This document shows positions 51,904 through 61,277 of a stretch of 64,000 nt of DNA, one piece after another (position 1 is the stretch's first letter; each line of letters begins with the position of its first letter). The notes under the pieces are model-generated. The model searched no databases. It saw only the letters and a list, made by a program, of their open reading frames with translations, and was not told where the DNA came from. The stretch spans positions 110,288-174,287 of the forward strand of contig JAUIBW010000008.1 in the NCBI GenBank assembly GCA_030427585.1, written 5' to 3'. This DNA is from Bacteroidia bacterium (GTDB lineage Bacteria > Bacteroidota > Bacteroidia > Flavobacteriales > Flavobacteriaceae). The position numbers and the translations under genes are program-made.

Positions 51904-53214
51904 ATGAGTACTAAAACTGTACCTTATGTTCCTTACAAGGTGAAAGATATTTCATTAGCTGCCTGGGGAAGAAAAGAAATCGAATTAGCTGAAGCGGAAA
52001 TGCCAGGACTTATGTCTCTTCGTGAAGAATATAAAGATGAGCAACCTCTTAAAGGTGCTCGTATTGCGGGTTGTCTTCATATGACTATCCAAACTGCAGT
52101 ATTAATAGAAACACTTCAGGCTCTTGGTGCAGAGGTAACCTGGAGTTCTTGTAATATATTTTCTACTCAGGATCAAGCTGCAGCAGCAATTGCAGAAGCA
52201 GGCACCCCAGTATACGCTTGGAAAGGTATGAATGATGAAGAATTTGACTGGTGTATAGAACAAACTCTATTTTTTGGCGAAGATCGTAAACCTTTAAATA
52301 TGATCCTTGATGATGGGGGAGACTTAACTAATATGGTTTTAGACAAGTATCCTGAATTAGTAGAAGGAATCAATGGTTTATCCGAGGAAACAACTACCGG
52401 TGTTCATAGATTATATGAGCGTATGGCAAATGGAACACTTCCAATGCCAGCGATTAATGTAAACGATAGTGTTACTAAATCAAAGTTTGACAATAAATAC
52501 GGATGTAAAGAAAGTGCTGTAGATGCGATTCGTCGTGCTACCGATGTAATGCTTGCTGGTAAACGTGTTATAGTTTGTGGATATGGAGATGTGGGTAAAG
52601 GTACCGCTGCATCCTTTAGAGGAGCCGGTTCTATAGTTACTGTTACCGAAATTGATCCGATTTGTGCGTTACAGGCAGCGATGGATGGTTTTGAAGTAAA
52701 AAAACTAGAAACTGTTGTTGGGAATGCAGATGTTGTTATTACCACTACCGGAAATAAAGATATTGTTCGTGGAGAGCACTTTAAAGCTATGAAAGATAAA
52801 ACCATTGTTTGTAACATTGGACATTTTGATAATGAAATTGATGTGGCTTGGTTAAATTCGCAAAGCGAAAAAATTGAGATCAAACCTCAAGTAGATAAGT
52901 ACAATATTGGAGGTAATGATATTATACTTCTTGCCGAAGGTCGTTTAGTAAATCTAGGTTGTGCAACGGGTCACCCAAGTTTTGTAATGAGTAATTCATT
53001 TACCAATCAGACATTAGCACAGATTGAGCTTTGGACTAATATCGAAAATTATGAAAACAAGGTATATATGCTTCCAAAACATTTAGATGAAAAGGTTGCA
53101 AAATTACACCTTGCTAAAATTGGAGTAGAACTTACCGAACTTAGTAAAGATCAAGCAGAATATATTGGTGTAACTGTTGAGGGGCCTTACAAACCTGAAT
53201 ATTACAGATACTAA
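51904..53214 (+). CDS. ahcY: Adenosylhomocysteinase (SAH hydrolase)
   Basis: A 436-residue NAD-dependent enzyme that hydrolyses S-adenosylhomocysteine to homocysteine and adenosine, relieving methyltransferase inhibition. Motifs: [30 protein letters not shown], the Rossmann [14 protein letters not shown] (about 213-226), [15 protein letters not shown], and the C-terminal KPDHYRY-type tail as KPEYYRY. The start at 51904 (MSTKTVPY) is preferred over 51859, since the earlier part is unlike the family. A bidirectional terminator follows. Confidence 0.95.
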   Translation: MSTKTVPYVPYKVKDISLAAWGRKEIELAEAEMPGLMSLREEYKDEQPLKGARIAGCLHMTIQTAVLIETLQALGAEVTWSSCNIFSTQDQAAAAIAEAGTPVYAWKGMNDEEFDWCIEQTLFFGEDRKPLNMILDDGGDLTNMVLDKYPELVEGINGLSEETTTGVHRLYERMANGTLPMPAINVNDSVTKSKFDNKYGCKESAVDAIRRATDVMLAGKRVIVCGYGDVGKGTAASFRGAGSIVTVTEIDPICALQAAMDGFEVKKLETVVGNADVVITTTGNKDIVRGEHFKAMKDKTIVCNIGHFDNEIDVAWLNSQSEKIEIKPQVDKYNIGGNDIILLAEGRLVNLGCATGHPSFVMSNSFTNQTLAQIELWTNIENYENKVYMLPKHLDEKVAKLHLAKIGVELTELSKDQAEYIGVTVEGPYKPEYYRY

Positions 53215-53244
53215 AAAAATAGCTGTAATTTTATATTACTCAGT

Positions 53245-53292
53245 TTTTAAACTAAACCCCCTTATCTTTCAATAAGGGGGTTTAGTTTAAAA
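53245..53292. terminator. Strong bidirectional terminator after ahcY
   Basis: A near-perfect 21-bp stem TTTTAAACTAAACCCCCTTAT with ATAAGGGGGTTTAGTTTAAAA around CTTTCA, with A/T tracts at both ends. It serves ahcY and the convergent gene at 53308. Confidence 0.92.
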
Positions 53293-53307
53293 TAATAAAT
53301 AGTATTA

Positions 53308-53643
53308 TTACTTCTTTTTCCTAAAGATATAACTCATCCATACAGGATCATTCTCTTCAGAAACAATAGATTGTCGATCTACAAACTCCCAATTCGCAGC
53401 ATTCATGTAGTTCAATAAATCAGAGGTTTTCTCTAAGTCCTCTAGCTGTTTAATAGTTATTTGCTTACCCACCAAAGATGTTTGTTCTTCTACCTTAATT
53501 CTTTTTACCTTACCTCTATTATTTGCTTTTTGAATTACAATAACCTCGAGATAATCATATTTAGGAATATCTTGTGAAGTAGCAGTAAGAGCTATGCATA
53601 AAAAGAAGATATAAGATACTGTTTTGATTAGTGTAGCATTCAT
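53308..53643 (-). CDS. Small secreted protein, function unknown
   Basis: A 111-residue protein with a signal peptide (about 1-24, LCIALTATSQ). The mature 87 residues are charged and mixed alpha/beta (YDYLEVIVIQKANNRGKVKRI, LLNYMNAANWEFVDRQS, WMSYIFRKK). The WEFVDR/YIFRK combination occurs in many small Bacteroidota proteins of unknown function. It lies alone, after an inverted repeat (53661-53706). Confidence 0.6.
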   Translation of the reverse strand: MNATLIKTVSYIFFLCIALTATSQDIPKYDYLEVIVIQKANNRGKVKRIKVEEQTSLVGKQITIKQLEDLEKTSDLLNYMNAANWEFVDRQSIVSEENDPVWMSYIFRKKK

Positions 53644-53660
53644 AGTTTTTCTATGTATTT

Positions 53661-53706
53661 AGTACACTTTGCATTTTAAATAGTAAATAAAAATACAAAG
53701 TGTACT
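53661..53706. promoter_or_regulatory. Perfect 11-bp inverted repeat between two secreted-protein genes
   Basis: AGTACACTTTG (53661-53671) and CAAAGTGTACT (53696-53706) with 24 AT-rich bases between. It may be an operator for the gene at 53308, or a weak terminator of the gene at 53770. Confidence 0.45.
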
Positions 53707-53769
53707 TATTTTTATTTCCCATATCCATTCACATCATTGTTTTTTGATTTTGAATGTATAGATCAAAGA

Positions 53770-54372
53770 TTACTTTGCTTTTTTAAGGATGTATTTAGCC
53801 ATTTCTTTAGCTAGCTTAGCATAACTTTCGGCTATTCTGTATCCAGAATTGAAATCAGCCCCATAAAAATTACTTCCAGGTACTTTAAAATACTTTGTAG
53901 AGAATAATATTTTATCAGGATTAGCAGTTTCATACACAATAATCGTTGCATTTACTTTAGAAGGCTGTTTCATCACACCTACATTATATCCCGGGTAAAT
54001 CCATGTTGTTTTAACTTTCATAGTATGGGTAGCACCTTCTAGATTTTTTTCAACTTTAACAGCTCCTCCATCAAAACGTTTATTAAATGATTCTATATAT
54101 TTTGGTTCATATAAATTTTCTCGATCAGCAAACCAGGATTTTTTAAATTTTTCACCTCTCCCGGCTTCTTTAGCTTCTCGCTTATCCATTTTGTCTTTTA
54201 GAAATTCTTCTTCGGTATCAAATTTATCAACTTTAAGATTTTCGTAATCGAAAACTAAATTATACGCTGTAATACCTTTTAAATTTTTAATACTTCCTTC
54301 CTGGTCTTTTCTTTTCTGGCTAAAAGAAAAGGTAACGGTCATTAACAATGTTAATAATAATAACTTTTTCAT
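53770..54372 (-). CDS. Secreted protein, function unknown
   Basis: A 200-residue protein with a signal peptide (about 1-19, TVTFSFSQ) followed by KRKDQEGSIKNLKGITAYNLVFDYENLKV and a basic, lysine-rich middle, then ATHTMKVKTTWIYPGYNVGV and YKVPGSNFYGADFNSGYRIAESYAKLAKEMAKYILK at the end. The family is not identified, but the composition resembles periplasmic proteins that process or bind outer-membrane parts in Bacteroidota. It is in its own unit between rpmA and the inverted repeat. Confidence 0.6.
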   Translation of the reverse strand: MKKLLLLTLLMTVTFSFSQKRKDQEGSIKNLKGITAYNLVFDYENLKVDKFDTEEEFLKDKMDKREAKEAGRGEKFKKSWFADRENLYEPKYIESFNKRFDGGAVKVEKNLEGATHTMKVKTTWIYPGYNVGVMKQPSKVNATIIVYETANPDKILFSTKYFKVPGSNFYGADFNSGYRIAESYAKLAKEMAKYILKKAK

Positions 54373-54511
54373 GATTAGGTTTTTAAATTTGACGATAAAT
54401 ATATTTCTTTTTTTTTAAGAATAAGGAAAAAGTCTTTAACAGCTCGGTTCTTGGAGATCAAAACAGAAAATTCCTTAAACCCAAAGCAAGCATAAGGAAT
54501 ATATGACAAAC

Positions 54512-54546
54512 AAAAAACCCTTTTCTATGTTAGAAAAGGGTTTTTT
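54512..54546 (-). terminator. Terminator after rplU-rpmA
   Basis: A 15-bp stem AAAAAACCCTTTTCT / AGAAAAGGGTTTTTT with T tracts, 29 bases past the rpmA stop. Confidence 0.92.
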
Positions 54547-54574
54547 TATATTAATATTACAAAGGAAAGATCCT

Positions 54575-54835
54575 TTATGCTTCAAATGGAATTATTGAAA
54601 CATAGGATTTATTGTCTTTCTTTTTAGTAAATTTCACTAAACCATCTACTTTAGCATGTAGCGTGTGATCTTTACCTGCGTATACGTTTTCACCTGGCTT
54701 GTGGGCTGTACCTCTTTGTCTTACAATGATGTTACCAGCCACGGCAGCTTGTCCGCCAAATATCTTCACACCTAAGCGTTTCGATTCTGATTCTCTACCG
54801 TTTTTCGAACTACCAACTCCTTTTTTATGAGCCAT
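54575..54835 (-). CDS. rpmA: Ribosomal protein bL27
   Basis: An 86-residue bL27 starting [29 protein letters not shown], with no N-terminal cleavable extension. Its flexible N-terminus reaches the peptidyl-transferase centre. It is 50 bases downstream of rplU, the usual L21-L27 operon. Confidence 0.97.
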   Translation of the reverse strand: MAHKKGVGSSKNGRESESKRLGVKIFGGQAAVAGNIIVRQRGTAHKPGENVYAGKDHTLHAKVDGLVKFTKKKDNKSYVSIIPFEA

Positions 54836-54885
54836 TTTCTTTCGGTTTTATAGTGTTAATACTTACAGGAATTACCTGCCGTTTT

Positions 54886-55449
54886 TTATTTTCCTTGTAA
54901 AGCTTCAATTAATTCTGCTTTCTTCATAGAAGAAATACCAGAAATCCCCTGAGCTTTAGCCATATCTTTTAATTCAGCTACTGTTTTAGTGCTTAAATCT
55001 TCCTTATCAGCTTTTGGCTTCGTTGCTTCTTTCTTAGGAGCGACTGCTTTAGTTTCTGCTTTTGGAGTAGAAGCTTTTACTTCTTTCTCTGCTTTAGCTT
55101 TTGGCTCAGCTTTTTTAGTTGCAGTTTTCTTAGCTCCAGAAGTTACTATACTTTCGATAACAATTTCTGTAAGAGATTGACGGTGACCATTTTTGACACG
55201 GTATCCTTTACGTCTCTTTTTCTTGAAAACAATAACTTTATCACCTTTAAGGTGTCTTGTGATTTTTGCTCCTACTTGAGCTCCATCTATAGCTGGGGCG
55301 CCTAAAGTAACTTTATCTCCATCTGCTGCAAGAAGAACTTTATCAAAAGAGACTTTATCCCCTTCTTCTCCTGCTAAACGATGTACAAATACTTTTTGGT
55401 CTTTTGCAACTTTAAATTGCTGCCCTGCTATCTCTACAATTGCGTACAT
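54886..55449 (-). CDS. rplU: Ribosomal protein bL21 with C-terminal extension
   Basis: A 187-residue protein. The first about 103 residues are bL21 (MYAIVEIAGQQFKVAKDQKVFV, KRRKGYRVKNGHRQSLTEIVI). A Lys/Ala/Glu/Thr-rich linker (about 104-148) and a final about 36-residue helical unit (LSTKTVAELKDMAKAQGISG, MKKAELIEALQ) follow; the latter is SAP/Rho-N-like, a nucleic-acid-binding helix-extension-helix. Extended bL21 occurs in Bacteroidota. A stem-loop at the transcript start (55491-55510) is a candidate for feedback control. Confidence 0.95.
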   Translation of the reverse strand: MYAIVEIAGQQFKVAKDQKVFVHRLAGEEGDKVSFDKVLLAADGDKVTLGAPAIDGAQVGAKITRHLKGDKVIVFKKKRRKGYRVKNGHRQSLTEIVIESIVTSGAKKTATKKAEPKAKAEKEVKASTPKAETKAVAPKKEATKPKADKEDLSTKTVAELKDMAKAQGISGISSMKKAELIEALQGK

Positions 55450-55490
55450 AGCGTAACGTTTAATTAATTATTTTTATAAATAAAGAACTG

Positions 55491-55510
55491 CGCCTATTTC
55501 TAATTAGGCG
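55491..55510 (-). promoter_or_regulatory. Stem-loop at the 5' end of the rplU transcript
   Basis: Minus-strand CGCCTA...TAGGCG around 8 bases, starting 5 bases after the -7 element. It is in the position of an L21 leader. Confidence 0.5.
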
Positions 55511-55514
55511 GGTG

Positions 55515-55522
55515 CAAATATA
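55515..55522 (-). promoter_or_regulatory. -7 promoter element for rplU-rpmA
   Basis: Minus-strand TATATTTG, an exact TAnnTTTG match, 66 bases before the rplU ATG. Confidence 0.6.
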
Positions 55523-55549
55523 CTGCTAATTAATTAAATGACAAATATT

Positions 55550-56023
55550 TTATACCTCTACAGGCTTTGAATTGTGATTTTTTTTTGGATTCCAACTTTC
55601 TTTAAACAATTGCATAAAAGATAATGTAAGTACAAAAGTAGTGACAAACCCCATAACTGCTGCAACGAACACAACTATCCCTACTCCCACATGATAATGT
55701 GAACTCCAATTTGCCAGCATTTCTGGTAAGAAATTAGTATTGATATTAGTTACATAAATCGCAAAGAAGATAATAAAAATGATTGTAGCATTAAACCCTG
55801 TAAAAAGTCCTGCCATAAATCCTTTTTGATATTCAAAATCACTTCCTTTTTCTCGCTTGTAATTTTTCATGGCTTTGTATAAACCCAAAGCAACTATAAT
55901 ACCGTTACCTAAACTAAAAACAGGCTTTGTTTGCATACCAACCAAAGAAAGGAGTAAAAAATATGCAATAAGTCCAATAGCAATAAGGAGTCCATATGTA
56001 ACAGGAATGGTTGATTTTTTCAT
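55550..56023 (-). CDS. DUF4199 membrane protein
   Basis: A 157-residue protein with four hydrophobic helices (about 8-28, 32-50, 68-90, 108-135). LVGMQTKPVFSLGNGIIVALGLYKAMKNYKREKGSDFEYQKGFMAGLFTGF is a DUF4199 signature. The family function is unknown. It is a single gene whose stop is 28 bases upstream of the rplU promoter. Confidence 0.82.
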   Translation of the reverse strand: MKKSTIPVTYGLLIAIGLIAYFLLLSLVGMQTKPVFSLGNGIIVALGLYKAMKNYKREKGSDFEYQKGFMAGLFTGFNATIIFIIFFAIYVTNINTNFLPEMLANWSSHYHVGVGIVVFVAAVMGFVTTFVLTLSFMQLFKESWNPKKNHNSKPVEV

Positions 56024-56121
56024 GGTTTCTCTCTTTAGGATTCTCTCTTAAAAGTAAGAAATTTAAGAGTTTTTTAACCTTAACAACCTGTTAATTTATT
56101 GTTTAACAACAAGGTAGAAAA

Positions 56122-56997
56122 CTATTTGTTCCTATTCGCTAGGTACACCCCCAGAATAATAACTCCGGAAGCAAGCACCTGATAGAGTGTAAATTTCTCA
56201 TTATCCAATATCCCCCATAGCATAGCTACAATAGGGATAGTATAGGTTACCGAAGTCGCAAATACAGGTGTACTGATCTGCACCAGTTTATTAAACAATA
56301 CTTTGGCAATACCTGTACCTACTATTGCAAGTATAGATACATATATCAAACTCATATGCACTTTTGGACTAGTAACTACTTCGGCTTTAAAAAAACCCGA
56401 AAAACATAACACGACCAAAGCAGGAATGACTAATACAATAAAATTTCCGTTAGCAATTGCCATAGGAGGTATATGCTGCATATACCTTTTTATGATATTA
56501 ACATTTATTGCATAACAAACAGAAGCACAAAGCACTAATAGTGCATACCAATAGTTTTGATTGGGATTTACCGAAGCTCCTTCTAATATCAGAGCAACAC
56601 AACCTATTAATCCCACAATGACACCAAAGAATTGATTTTTACTAAATCGAATAGAGAAAATCAACATTCCCAGAATTAAAGTAACCAGTGGCGTAGTAGA
56701 ATTAAGAATTGATGCTATACCACTATCAATTTCTGTCTCGGCAAAGGCGAATAAAAAAGCAGGGATAAATGTTCCTGCAAAGGCAGATATGATCACCCAT
56801 TTCCAGTCTGACGCTGCTATTTTCCTCATACTTCTAAATCCGATCAAGAACAAAAATGTTGCCGCAAATAATGTTCTTAACGCGCCCAATTGTAGCGGTG
56901 TAAGTCCGATCAATGATTTCTTAATAAGAATAAATGAACTACCCCAAACCAGAGAAAGCACTGCTAGATAGATCCATTTTAGTTTTGTGTTTTGCAT
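56122..56997 (-). CDS. EamA/DMT-family transporter
   Basis: A 291-residue protein with ten predicted helices in two EamA halves (LVWGSSFILIKKSLIGLTPLQLGALR in the first, TPVFATSVTYTIPIVAMLWGILDNEKFT in the second). Members export amino acids or metabolites; the substrate here is unknown. No regulator is adjacent. Confidence 0.9.
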   Translation of the reverse strand: MQNTKLKWIYLAVLSLVWGSSFILIKKSLIGLTPLQLGALRTLFAATFLFLIGFRSMRKIAASDWKWVIISAFAGTFIPAFLFAFAETEIDSGIASILNSTTPLVTLILGMLIFSIRFSKNQFFGVIVGLIGCVALILEGASVNPNQNYWYALLVLCASVCYAINVNIIKRYMQHIPPMAIANGNFIVLVIPALVVLCFSGFFKAEVVTSPKVHMSLIYVSILAIVGTGIAKVLFNKLVQISTPVFATSVTYTIPIVAMLWGILDNEKFTLYQVLASGVIILGVYLANRNK

Positions 56998-57091
56998 TTT
57001 TGCGAAGTAAGTTGCAAAAATGATAAAATTATAAGTACACAGGATACCTTTTGGAAGAAAATTAACTATTAAAAAGCGTATTTGAAGTTTT

Positions 57092-57664
57092 TTACTCTTT
57101 CCAACGAAGCGTTTCCATAAAATACCTCATATCATTACGTAAATAATTCGCAGCGGGAAGTATAGAATCATAATTAGGTTTCACCTTAAAATACATAGAA
57201 CCTACTATAAAATGCCGAACACTATCGGTTACATAAAACTGAGATGCAGAAGCAGCATCACCAGAAACCTCATAAAACATACCATATACTTTATTTTCTT
57301 CATTTACATATGGTGTTTGTACAATCCCATCTGCTTTGATCACATGTTCCTGGGTAAGGTTTTGAGCATCTCTAAGTAACGAATCCAGATTATTATTGAT
57401 TTCATAATAAGAAATATACATCGTAGCTCTTAGTTTTTTATATTCTAGATTGTACCAACAATTTTTATTTCTTCTTGCCCTATGAAGTTCTGATAAATCA
57501 TTTTTTTCAAAAGAATAAGGACAAGGTAACGCCAGCTCTTTATACTTGGGGACAGGATAACTTAGTCGCAGCATCCCTTCTGGTTTAGGCAATACTTCAC
57601 CTCCGCAAGAAAATAGCATACATACACTGGTCACTATAAGAAATCTAACTATTTTCGTTTTCAT
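57092..57664 (-). CDS. gldD: Gliding motility lipoprotein GldD
   Basis: A 190-residue lipoprotein (lipobox ending at Cys20, MLFSCGG). GldD is required for gliding in F. johnsoniae and for the linked type IX secretion machinery. Features: PKPEGMLRLSYPVPKYKEL, KNCWYNLEYKKLRATMYISYYEI, and YFKVKPNYDSILPAANYLRNDMRYFMETLRWKE. Its start overlaps the gldE stop by 20 bases, so it is coupled to gldE, the order known in Flavobacteria. Confidence 0.93.
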   Translation of the reverse strand: MKTKIVRFLIVTSVCMLFSCGGEVLPKPEGMLRLSYPVPKYKELALPCPYSFEKNDLSELHRARRNKNCWYNLEYKKLRATMYISYYEINNNLDSLLRDAQNLTQEHVIKADGIVQTPYVNEENKVYGMFYEVSGDAASASQFYVTDSVRHFIVGSMYFKVKPNYDSILPAANYLRNDMRYFMETLRWKE

Positions 57665-58976
57665 TAATGGTTAATTTCACTTGTTTTATTCGTTTGTTAT
57701 CCAATGATTCTATTTTAAATACATACTGATCTACTACTATAATTTCTCCACGCTTCGGAAAACTTCCAGAGATTTCTAATAATAACCCTGCTATAGTTTC
57801 TGCATCTCCTTTCTTTTCTTCAAAAACAACATTGTCTTCCAGTTTCAGTACTTTATAAAAATCTTTTAAAGCCGTTTTTCCTTCAAAAACATAGTTTTGA
57901 TCATCTAATTTTGAAAATATCAAATCTTCATCATCAAATTCATCACTAATATCCCCTACAATTTCTTCTATAATATCCTCGAGAGAAATCAAACCACTGG
58001 TTCCCCCGTACTCATCTACAACTATAGCCAGGTGATTTTTTTTATCTTTAAAATCATTAAGCAAATCATCTAGTTTTTTGTTCTCTGGCACAAAATAAGG
58101 AGCTCTTAACAGCGATATCCAATCAAAAGAAGGTGTATTGATATAGGGTAATAGGTCTTTTACATACAGAATCCCAATTACATTATCAATGCTATCCTTG
58201 TATACTGGAATTCTGGAATATCCTTTTTTGATAATCTCAGGAAGAATTTCCTGATAGGTAGCTGCACTATTTAACGCAAAAATATCCATACGGGGGTGCA
58301 TCACCTGCTTGGTATCTGTGTTTCCGAAAGATACTATACCTTCTAATATTTTCTTCTCTTCGTCTGTAGTATCCTTATCCGAAGTTAACTCTAATGCCTG
58401 TGATAATTGATCTACGCTTAGATTAGATTTTTGTTTTCCTAACCGGTTATGAATCCCAATAGTGATGCTGCGCATTGGCATACTAATCGGAGCAATAATC
58501 CAATCGAGAATTGCCAGAGGCCTTGCCATAAATTTAGCAAACTTCAATTTATTTCTACTGGCATATAGTTTGGGTAAAATTTCACCAAACAATAAAATCA
58601 AGAATGCAGCGACTCCTACTTCGACTACAAACCTTACATTAATCCAACCTAACCAAACATAATCAAGATTACTAAAATATATCTTGCCCAAAGTATCAAA
58701 AAGCAATACTACCGCTATATTGATAAAATTATTTGCCACCAATATAGTAGCTAACAATTTCTTGGGGTTATCTAATAATCTGGATACAATCCTAAGATTT
58801 TTAGACGAATTCTCTTCATCTCTAAGATCTGCGGGAGTTAAAGAAAACAGAGCTACTTCGCTACCCGATATTAATGCAGAAAAAATAAGCAGCACTACCA
58901 GTACAACCACATTAATAGTTTGCATAAAATCAAAAACAAATAGTGAAATAAATAACGGTTCAGGATCAGGGTCCAA
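57645..58976 (-). CDS. gldE: Gliding motility protein GldE (CorC/HlyC-type, CBS domains)
   Basis: A 443-residue membrane protein: DUF21 domain (about 20-200; FSALISGSEVALFSLTPADL, four helices), two CBS domains (about 215-335), and a C-terminal CorC_HlyC domain (about 350-440). The sequence HLAIVVDEYGGTSGLISLEDIIEEIVGDI is a CBS-linker hallmark. GldE supports gldD-linked gliding. Start at 58976 (MDPDPEPLF) fits homologues; the ATG at 58925 is the alternative. It is read after ssb (24 bases) and before gldD. Confidence 0.93.
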   Translation of the reverse strand: MDPDPEPLFISLFVFDFMQTINVVVLVVLLIFSALISGSEVALFSLTPADLRDEENSSKNLRIVSRLLDNPKKLLATILVANNFINIAVVLLFDTLGKIYFSNLDYVWLGWINVRFVVEVGVAAFLILLFGEILPKLYASRNKLKFAKFMARPLAILDWIIAPISMPMRSITIGIHNRLGKQKSNLSVDQLSQALELTSDKDTTDEEKKILEGIVSFGNTDTKQVMHPRMDIFALNSAATYQEILPEIIKKGYSRIPVYKDSIDNVIGILYVKDLLPYINTPSFDWISLLRAPYFVPENKKLDDLLNDFKDKKNHLAIVVDEYGGTSGLISLEDIIEEIVGDISDEFDDEDLIFSKLDDQNYVFEGKTALKDFYKVLKLEDNVVFEEKKGDAETIAGLLLEISGSFPKRGEIIVVDQYVFKIESLDNKRIKQVKLTINENENS

Positions 58977-59000
58977 ATTATCTTTGTTTAGTTAGACATA

Positions 59001-59462
59001 TCAGAACGGAAGATCATCATCTTCTGTTACTGGTGAATTAGATGAAACTTCCTGCGAATTGCTTGTAGCAGGTGTATTAGTTTGAGGCGTATTCTGAGGT
59101 TTATGCTCAGAAGGTTGGTTCTCATTCTTAGGTGTAAGAAAAGTAAAATCTGTACATTGTATTTCTGTACTATACCTGTCTTTTCCTTGCTCATCTTGCC
59201 ATTTTCTGGTTTTAAGACGACCTTCAATATATACCTTATCTCCTTTATTAAGATATTTCTCGCAAATTTCTGCAGCTTTATTTCTAACCACGATATTGTG
59301 CCACTCTGTAGTGTTTACACGCTCTCCTGTACTTTTATTTACATACGAATCATTAGTAGCAAGAGGAAATCTACCTATGCAACTACCTCCTTCAAAATAA
59401 TGCATCTTTACCTCATCACCCGTATGCCCTATAAGCATTACTTTATTTAGTGTTCCAGACAT
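59001..59462 (-). CDS. ssb: Single-stranded DNA-binding protein
   Basis: A 153-residue SSB: OB domain (about 1-108; LNKVMLIGHTGDEVKMHYFEGG, TEWHNIVVRNKAAEICEKYLNKGDKVYIEGRLKTRKW), a Gln/Pro/Thr/Ser-rich linker, and the acidic tip EDDDLPF. The tip recruits repair and replication partners. It is within the mutY-ssb-gldE-gldD cluster known from Flavobacteria. It is the second protein in the window with this tip (see 27769). Confidence 0.96.
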   Translation of the reverse strand: MSGTLNKVMLIGHTGDEVKMHYFEGGSCIGRFPLATNDSYVNKSTGERVNTTEWHNIVVRNKAAEICEKYLNKGDKVYIEGRLKTRKWQDEQGKDRYSTEIQCTDFTFLTPKNENQPSEHKPQNTPQTNTPATSNSQEVSSNSPVTEDDDLPF

Positions 59463-59677
59463 TTTAGTTTATGGTTTGTTGTTTAGTTCATCATTGCAAA
59501 GAAATGATAAACTATGTTAAATAACGTTATCCTGATACTTCTTATTTTTCAAAGTAACTTCAAATAGCTTTGTTTATAGTAAATGTAATAAAAAATTAAT
59601 ATATAAATGATCTCTCAATGGTCTTAACTTAGGTTTTAGATCTTTTTAACTTGTTGTACTTTGGGGTTCTGAATTCA

Positions 59678-60736
59678 TCAATTTTGCTGAAAAAAGGTAT
59701 CTATAAAATTACCTAACAGAATAGGAACAGGATAGGTATGTATTTCTTCATAATCAACAATTTTTTGATCCTGGTTTATTTCTGAAGGTATATCTGATTT
59801 AACAATATAAAATCGCGTGTATAAATGCTGATGAGATAATTTATGCACTATAGGCTCTTGTTGATACGGTATAATTTCATACGTTTTATCTTTTATTATT
59901 TCTTTAAAAACAGCATGAGATACAATAGTATCTGTATCAATAGTATCACTTTCTATTAAAGGAAACTCATATAACCCTTTCCATATACCATTACCTACTC
60001 TTTGTTGAATAATCGTTTTCTTATCTTCTGTAAAAAACACCAAATAGTTAAAATAGCGTTTATTGATTTTTAGCTTTTTGATTTTGACTGGTAATATATC
60101 TACTGTTCCGTTTTTAAGTGCTTCACAACTATCTTGTAGCGGACATACAATACAATACGGACTTTTGGGTTTACACTGTAATGCACCAAACTCCATAATT
60201 GCCTGGTTATACGCAGCAGGTTCTTTATGATCCATTAAGGTTATCGCAAGCTCTTTAAATTCTTTTACTCCTTTTGTACTATTAATAGGAGTATCGATTC
60301 CAAAATATCGTGACAATACCCGATATACATTTCCGTCTACCACAGGAACCGCTTCGGCATAACATATAGAAGCTATAGCACTCGCCGTATAATCGCCAAC
60401 TCCTTTTAATTGTAAGAGATCTTTATATGTATTAGGAAAAACACCATTTAAGTCGTTTGCAACATATTTTGCAGTGGCATGCAGATTTCTGGCCCTGGAA
60501 TAATACCCTAATCCCTGCCATAACTTTAACACTTCTTCTTCGCTTGCATTTGCAAGATCAAATACCGTTGGAAAAGTTTCTATAAATGACATATAATAAG
60601 GTAATCCTTGTGCTACTCTGGTTTGCTGAAGTATAATTTCACTGAGCCAAATAGGATATGGATTTTTAGTTTCTCGCCATGGCATCGACCTTTTATTTTG
60701 TAAGTACCACGTAATGAGTTTTTTAGAAAATATCAT
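59678..60736 (-). CDS. mutY: A/G-specific adenine glycosylase
   Basis: A 352-residue enzyme removing A opposite 8-oxoG. N-terminal helix-hairpin-helix catalytic half (LKGVGDYTASAIASICY with the Asp after it, PVVDGNVYRVLSR), the 4Fe-4S motif C-x6-C-x2-C-x5-C (CKPKSPYCIVCPLQDSC), and a C-terminal NUDIX-like recognition domain (about 235-345). It is a divergent neighbour of HU and lies 215 bases upstream of ssb. Those 215 bases are AT-rich and hold the ssb promoter region; I see no other gene there. Confidence 0.95.
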   Translation of the reverse strand: MIFSKKLITWYLQNKRSMPWRETKNPYPIWLSEIILQQTRVAQGLPYYMSFIETFPTVFDLANASEEEVLKLWQGLGYYSRARNLHATAKYVANDLNGVFPNTYKDLLQLKGVGDYTASAIASICYAEAVPVVDGNVYRVLSRYFGIDTPINSTKGVKEFKELAITLMDHKEPAAYNQAIMEFGALQCKPKSPYCIVCPLQDSCEALKNGTVDILPVKIKKLKINKRYFNYLVFFTEDKKTIIQQRVGNGIWKGLYEFPLIESDTIDTDTIVSHAVFKEIIKDKTYEIIPYQQEPIVHKLSHQHLYTRFYIVKSDIPSEINQDQKIVDYEEIHTYPVPILLGNFIDTFFQQN

Positions 60737-60819
60737 AGTAAAATTATAAGTTTTGCAAAATTAAACGTTTAAAGATGAAAATATCATCTTAAGTATTGAT
60801 ATTTTGGATTTTAAATTCT

Positions 60820-60827
60820 TATATTTG
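60820..60827 (+). promoter_or_regulatory. -7 promoter element (with -33 TTTG) for the HU gene
   Basis: TATATTTG matches TAnnTTTG. A TTTG at 60803-60806 lies 13 bases upstream and completes the two-part Bacteroidota promoter. It gives a start about 33 bases before the ATG at 60867. Confidence 0.7.
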
Positions 60828-60866
60828 CCCCCTTGAAAATTTAAAAACCCCTAAATAGGTAATATA

Positions 60867-61157
60867 ATGACTAAAGCAGATATTGTAGCAAAAATTTCAG
60901 AAAAATTAGGAATAGAAAAAGGTGATGTTCAGGCAACGGTTGAAACCTTTATGGAAGAGGTAAAAAGCTCACTAGAGAGTGGAGACAATGTATACCTTAG
61001 AGGATTTGGTAGTTTTATAATCAAAACCAGAGCAGAGAAAACAGGCCGTAACATTTCTAAGAATACTACGATCAAAATTCCTGCACACAATATACCTGCG
61101 TTTAAACCTGCAAAAGTATTTGTAGAAGGTGTAAAAACTAACGTAGAAGTAAAATAA
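60867..61157 (+). CDS. HU-family DNA-binding protein
   Basis: A 96-residue HU/IHF protein: N-terminal dimer helices (MTKADIVAKISEKLGIEKGDVQATVE), then the beta-arm region with GFGSFIIKTRAEKTGRNISKN (about 50-68) and PAHNIPAFKPAKVFVE. Bends and packages DNA. It is followed 30 bases later by the small basic peptide at 61188, then rng. Confidence 0.95.
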   Translation: MTKADIVAKISEKLGIEKGDVQATVETFMEEVKSSLESGDNVYLRGFGSFIIKTRAEKTGRNISKNTTIKIPAHNIPAFKPAKVFVEGVKTNVEVK

Positions 61158-61187
61158 ATAATTTATAAATATAAAACAGTATACACT

Positions 61188-61277
61188 ATGCCAAGTGGTA
61201 AAAAACGTAAAAGACACAAGGTAGCTACGCACAAGCGTAAAAAAAGAAGAAGAGCCAACCGCCATAAGAAAAAGTAG
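61188..61277 (+). CDS. 29-residue highly basic peptide, likely small ribosomal protein
   Basis: ATG at 61188, TAG at 61275-61277; starts MPSGKKRKRHKVATHKRKKR and continues RRANRHKKK. Almost two-thirds of the residues are Lys, Arg or His, the composition of a small ribosomal or RNA-bound peptide such as bS22 or mS38 types. The stop codon lies in the terminator stem that follows, so this gene ends the HU transcript. I recall this HU-peptide-rng order as common in Bacteroidota. The exact identity is not certain. Confidence 0.75.
   Translation: MPSGKKRKRHKVATHKRKKRRRANRHKKK

Noticed and set aside
52404..52883. 159-codon minus-strand frame inside ahcY
   Set aside because: Antisense shadow; composition is a mirror of ahcY codons.
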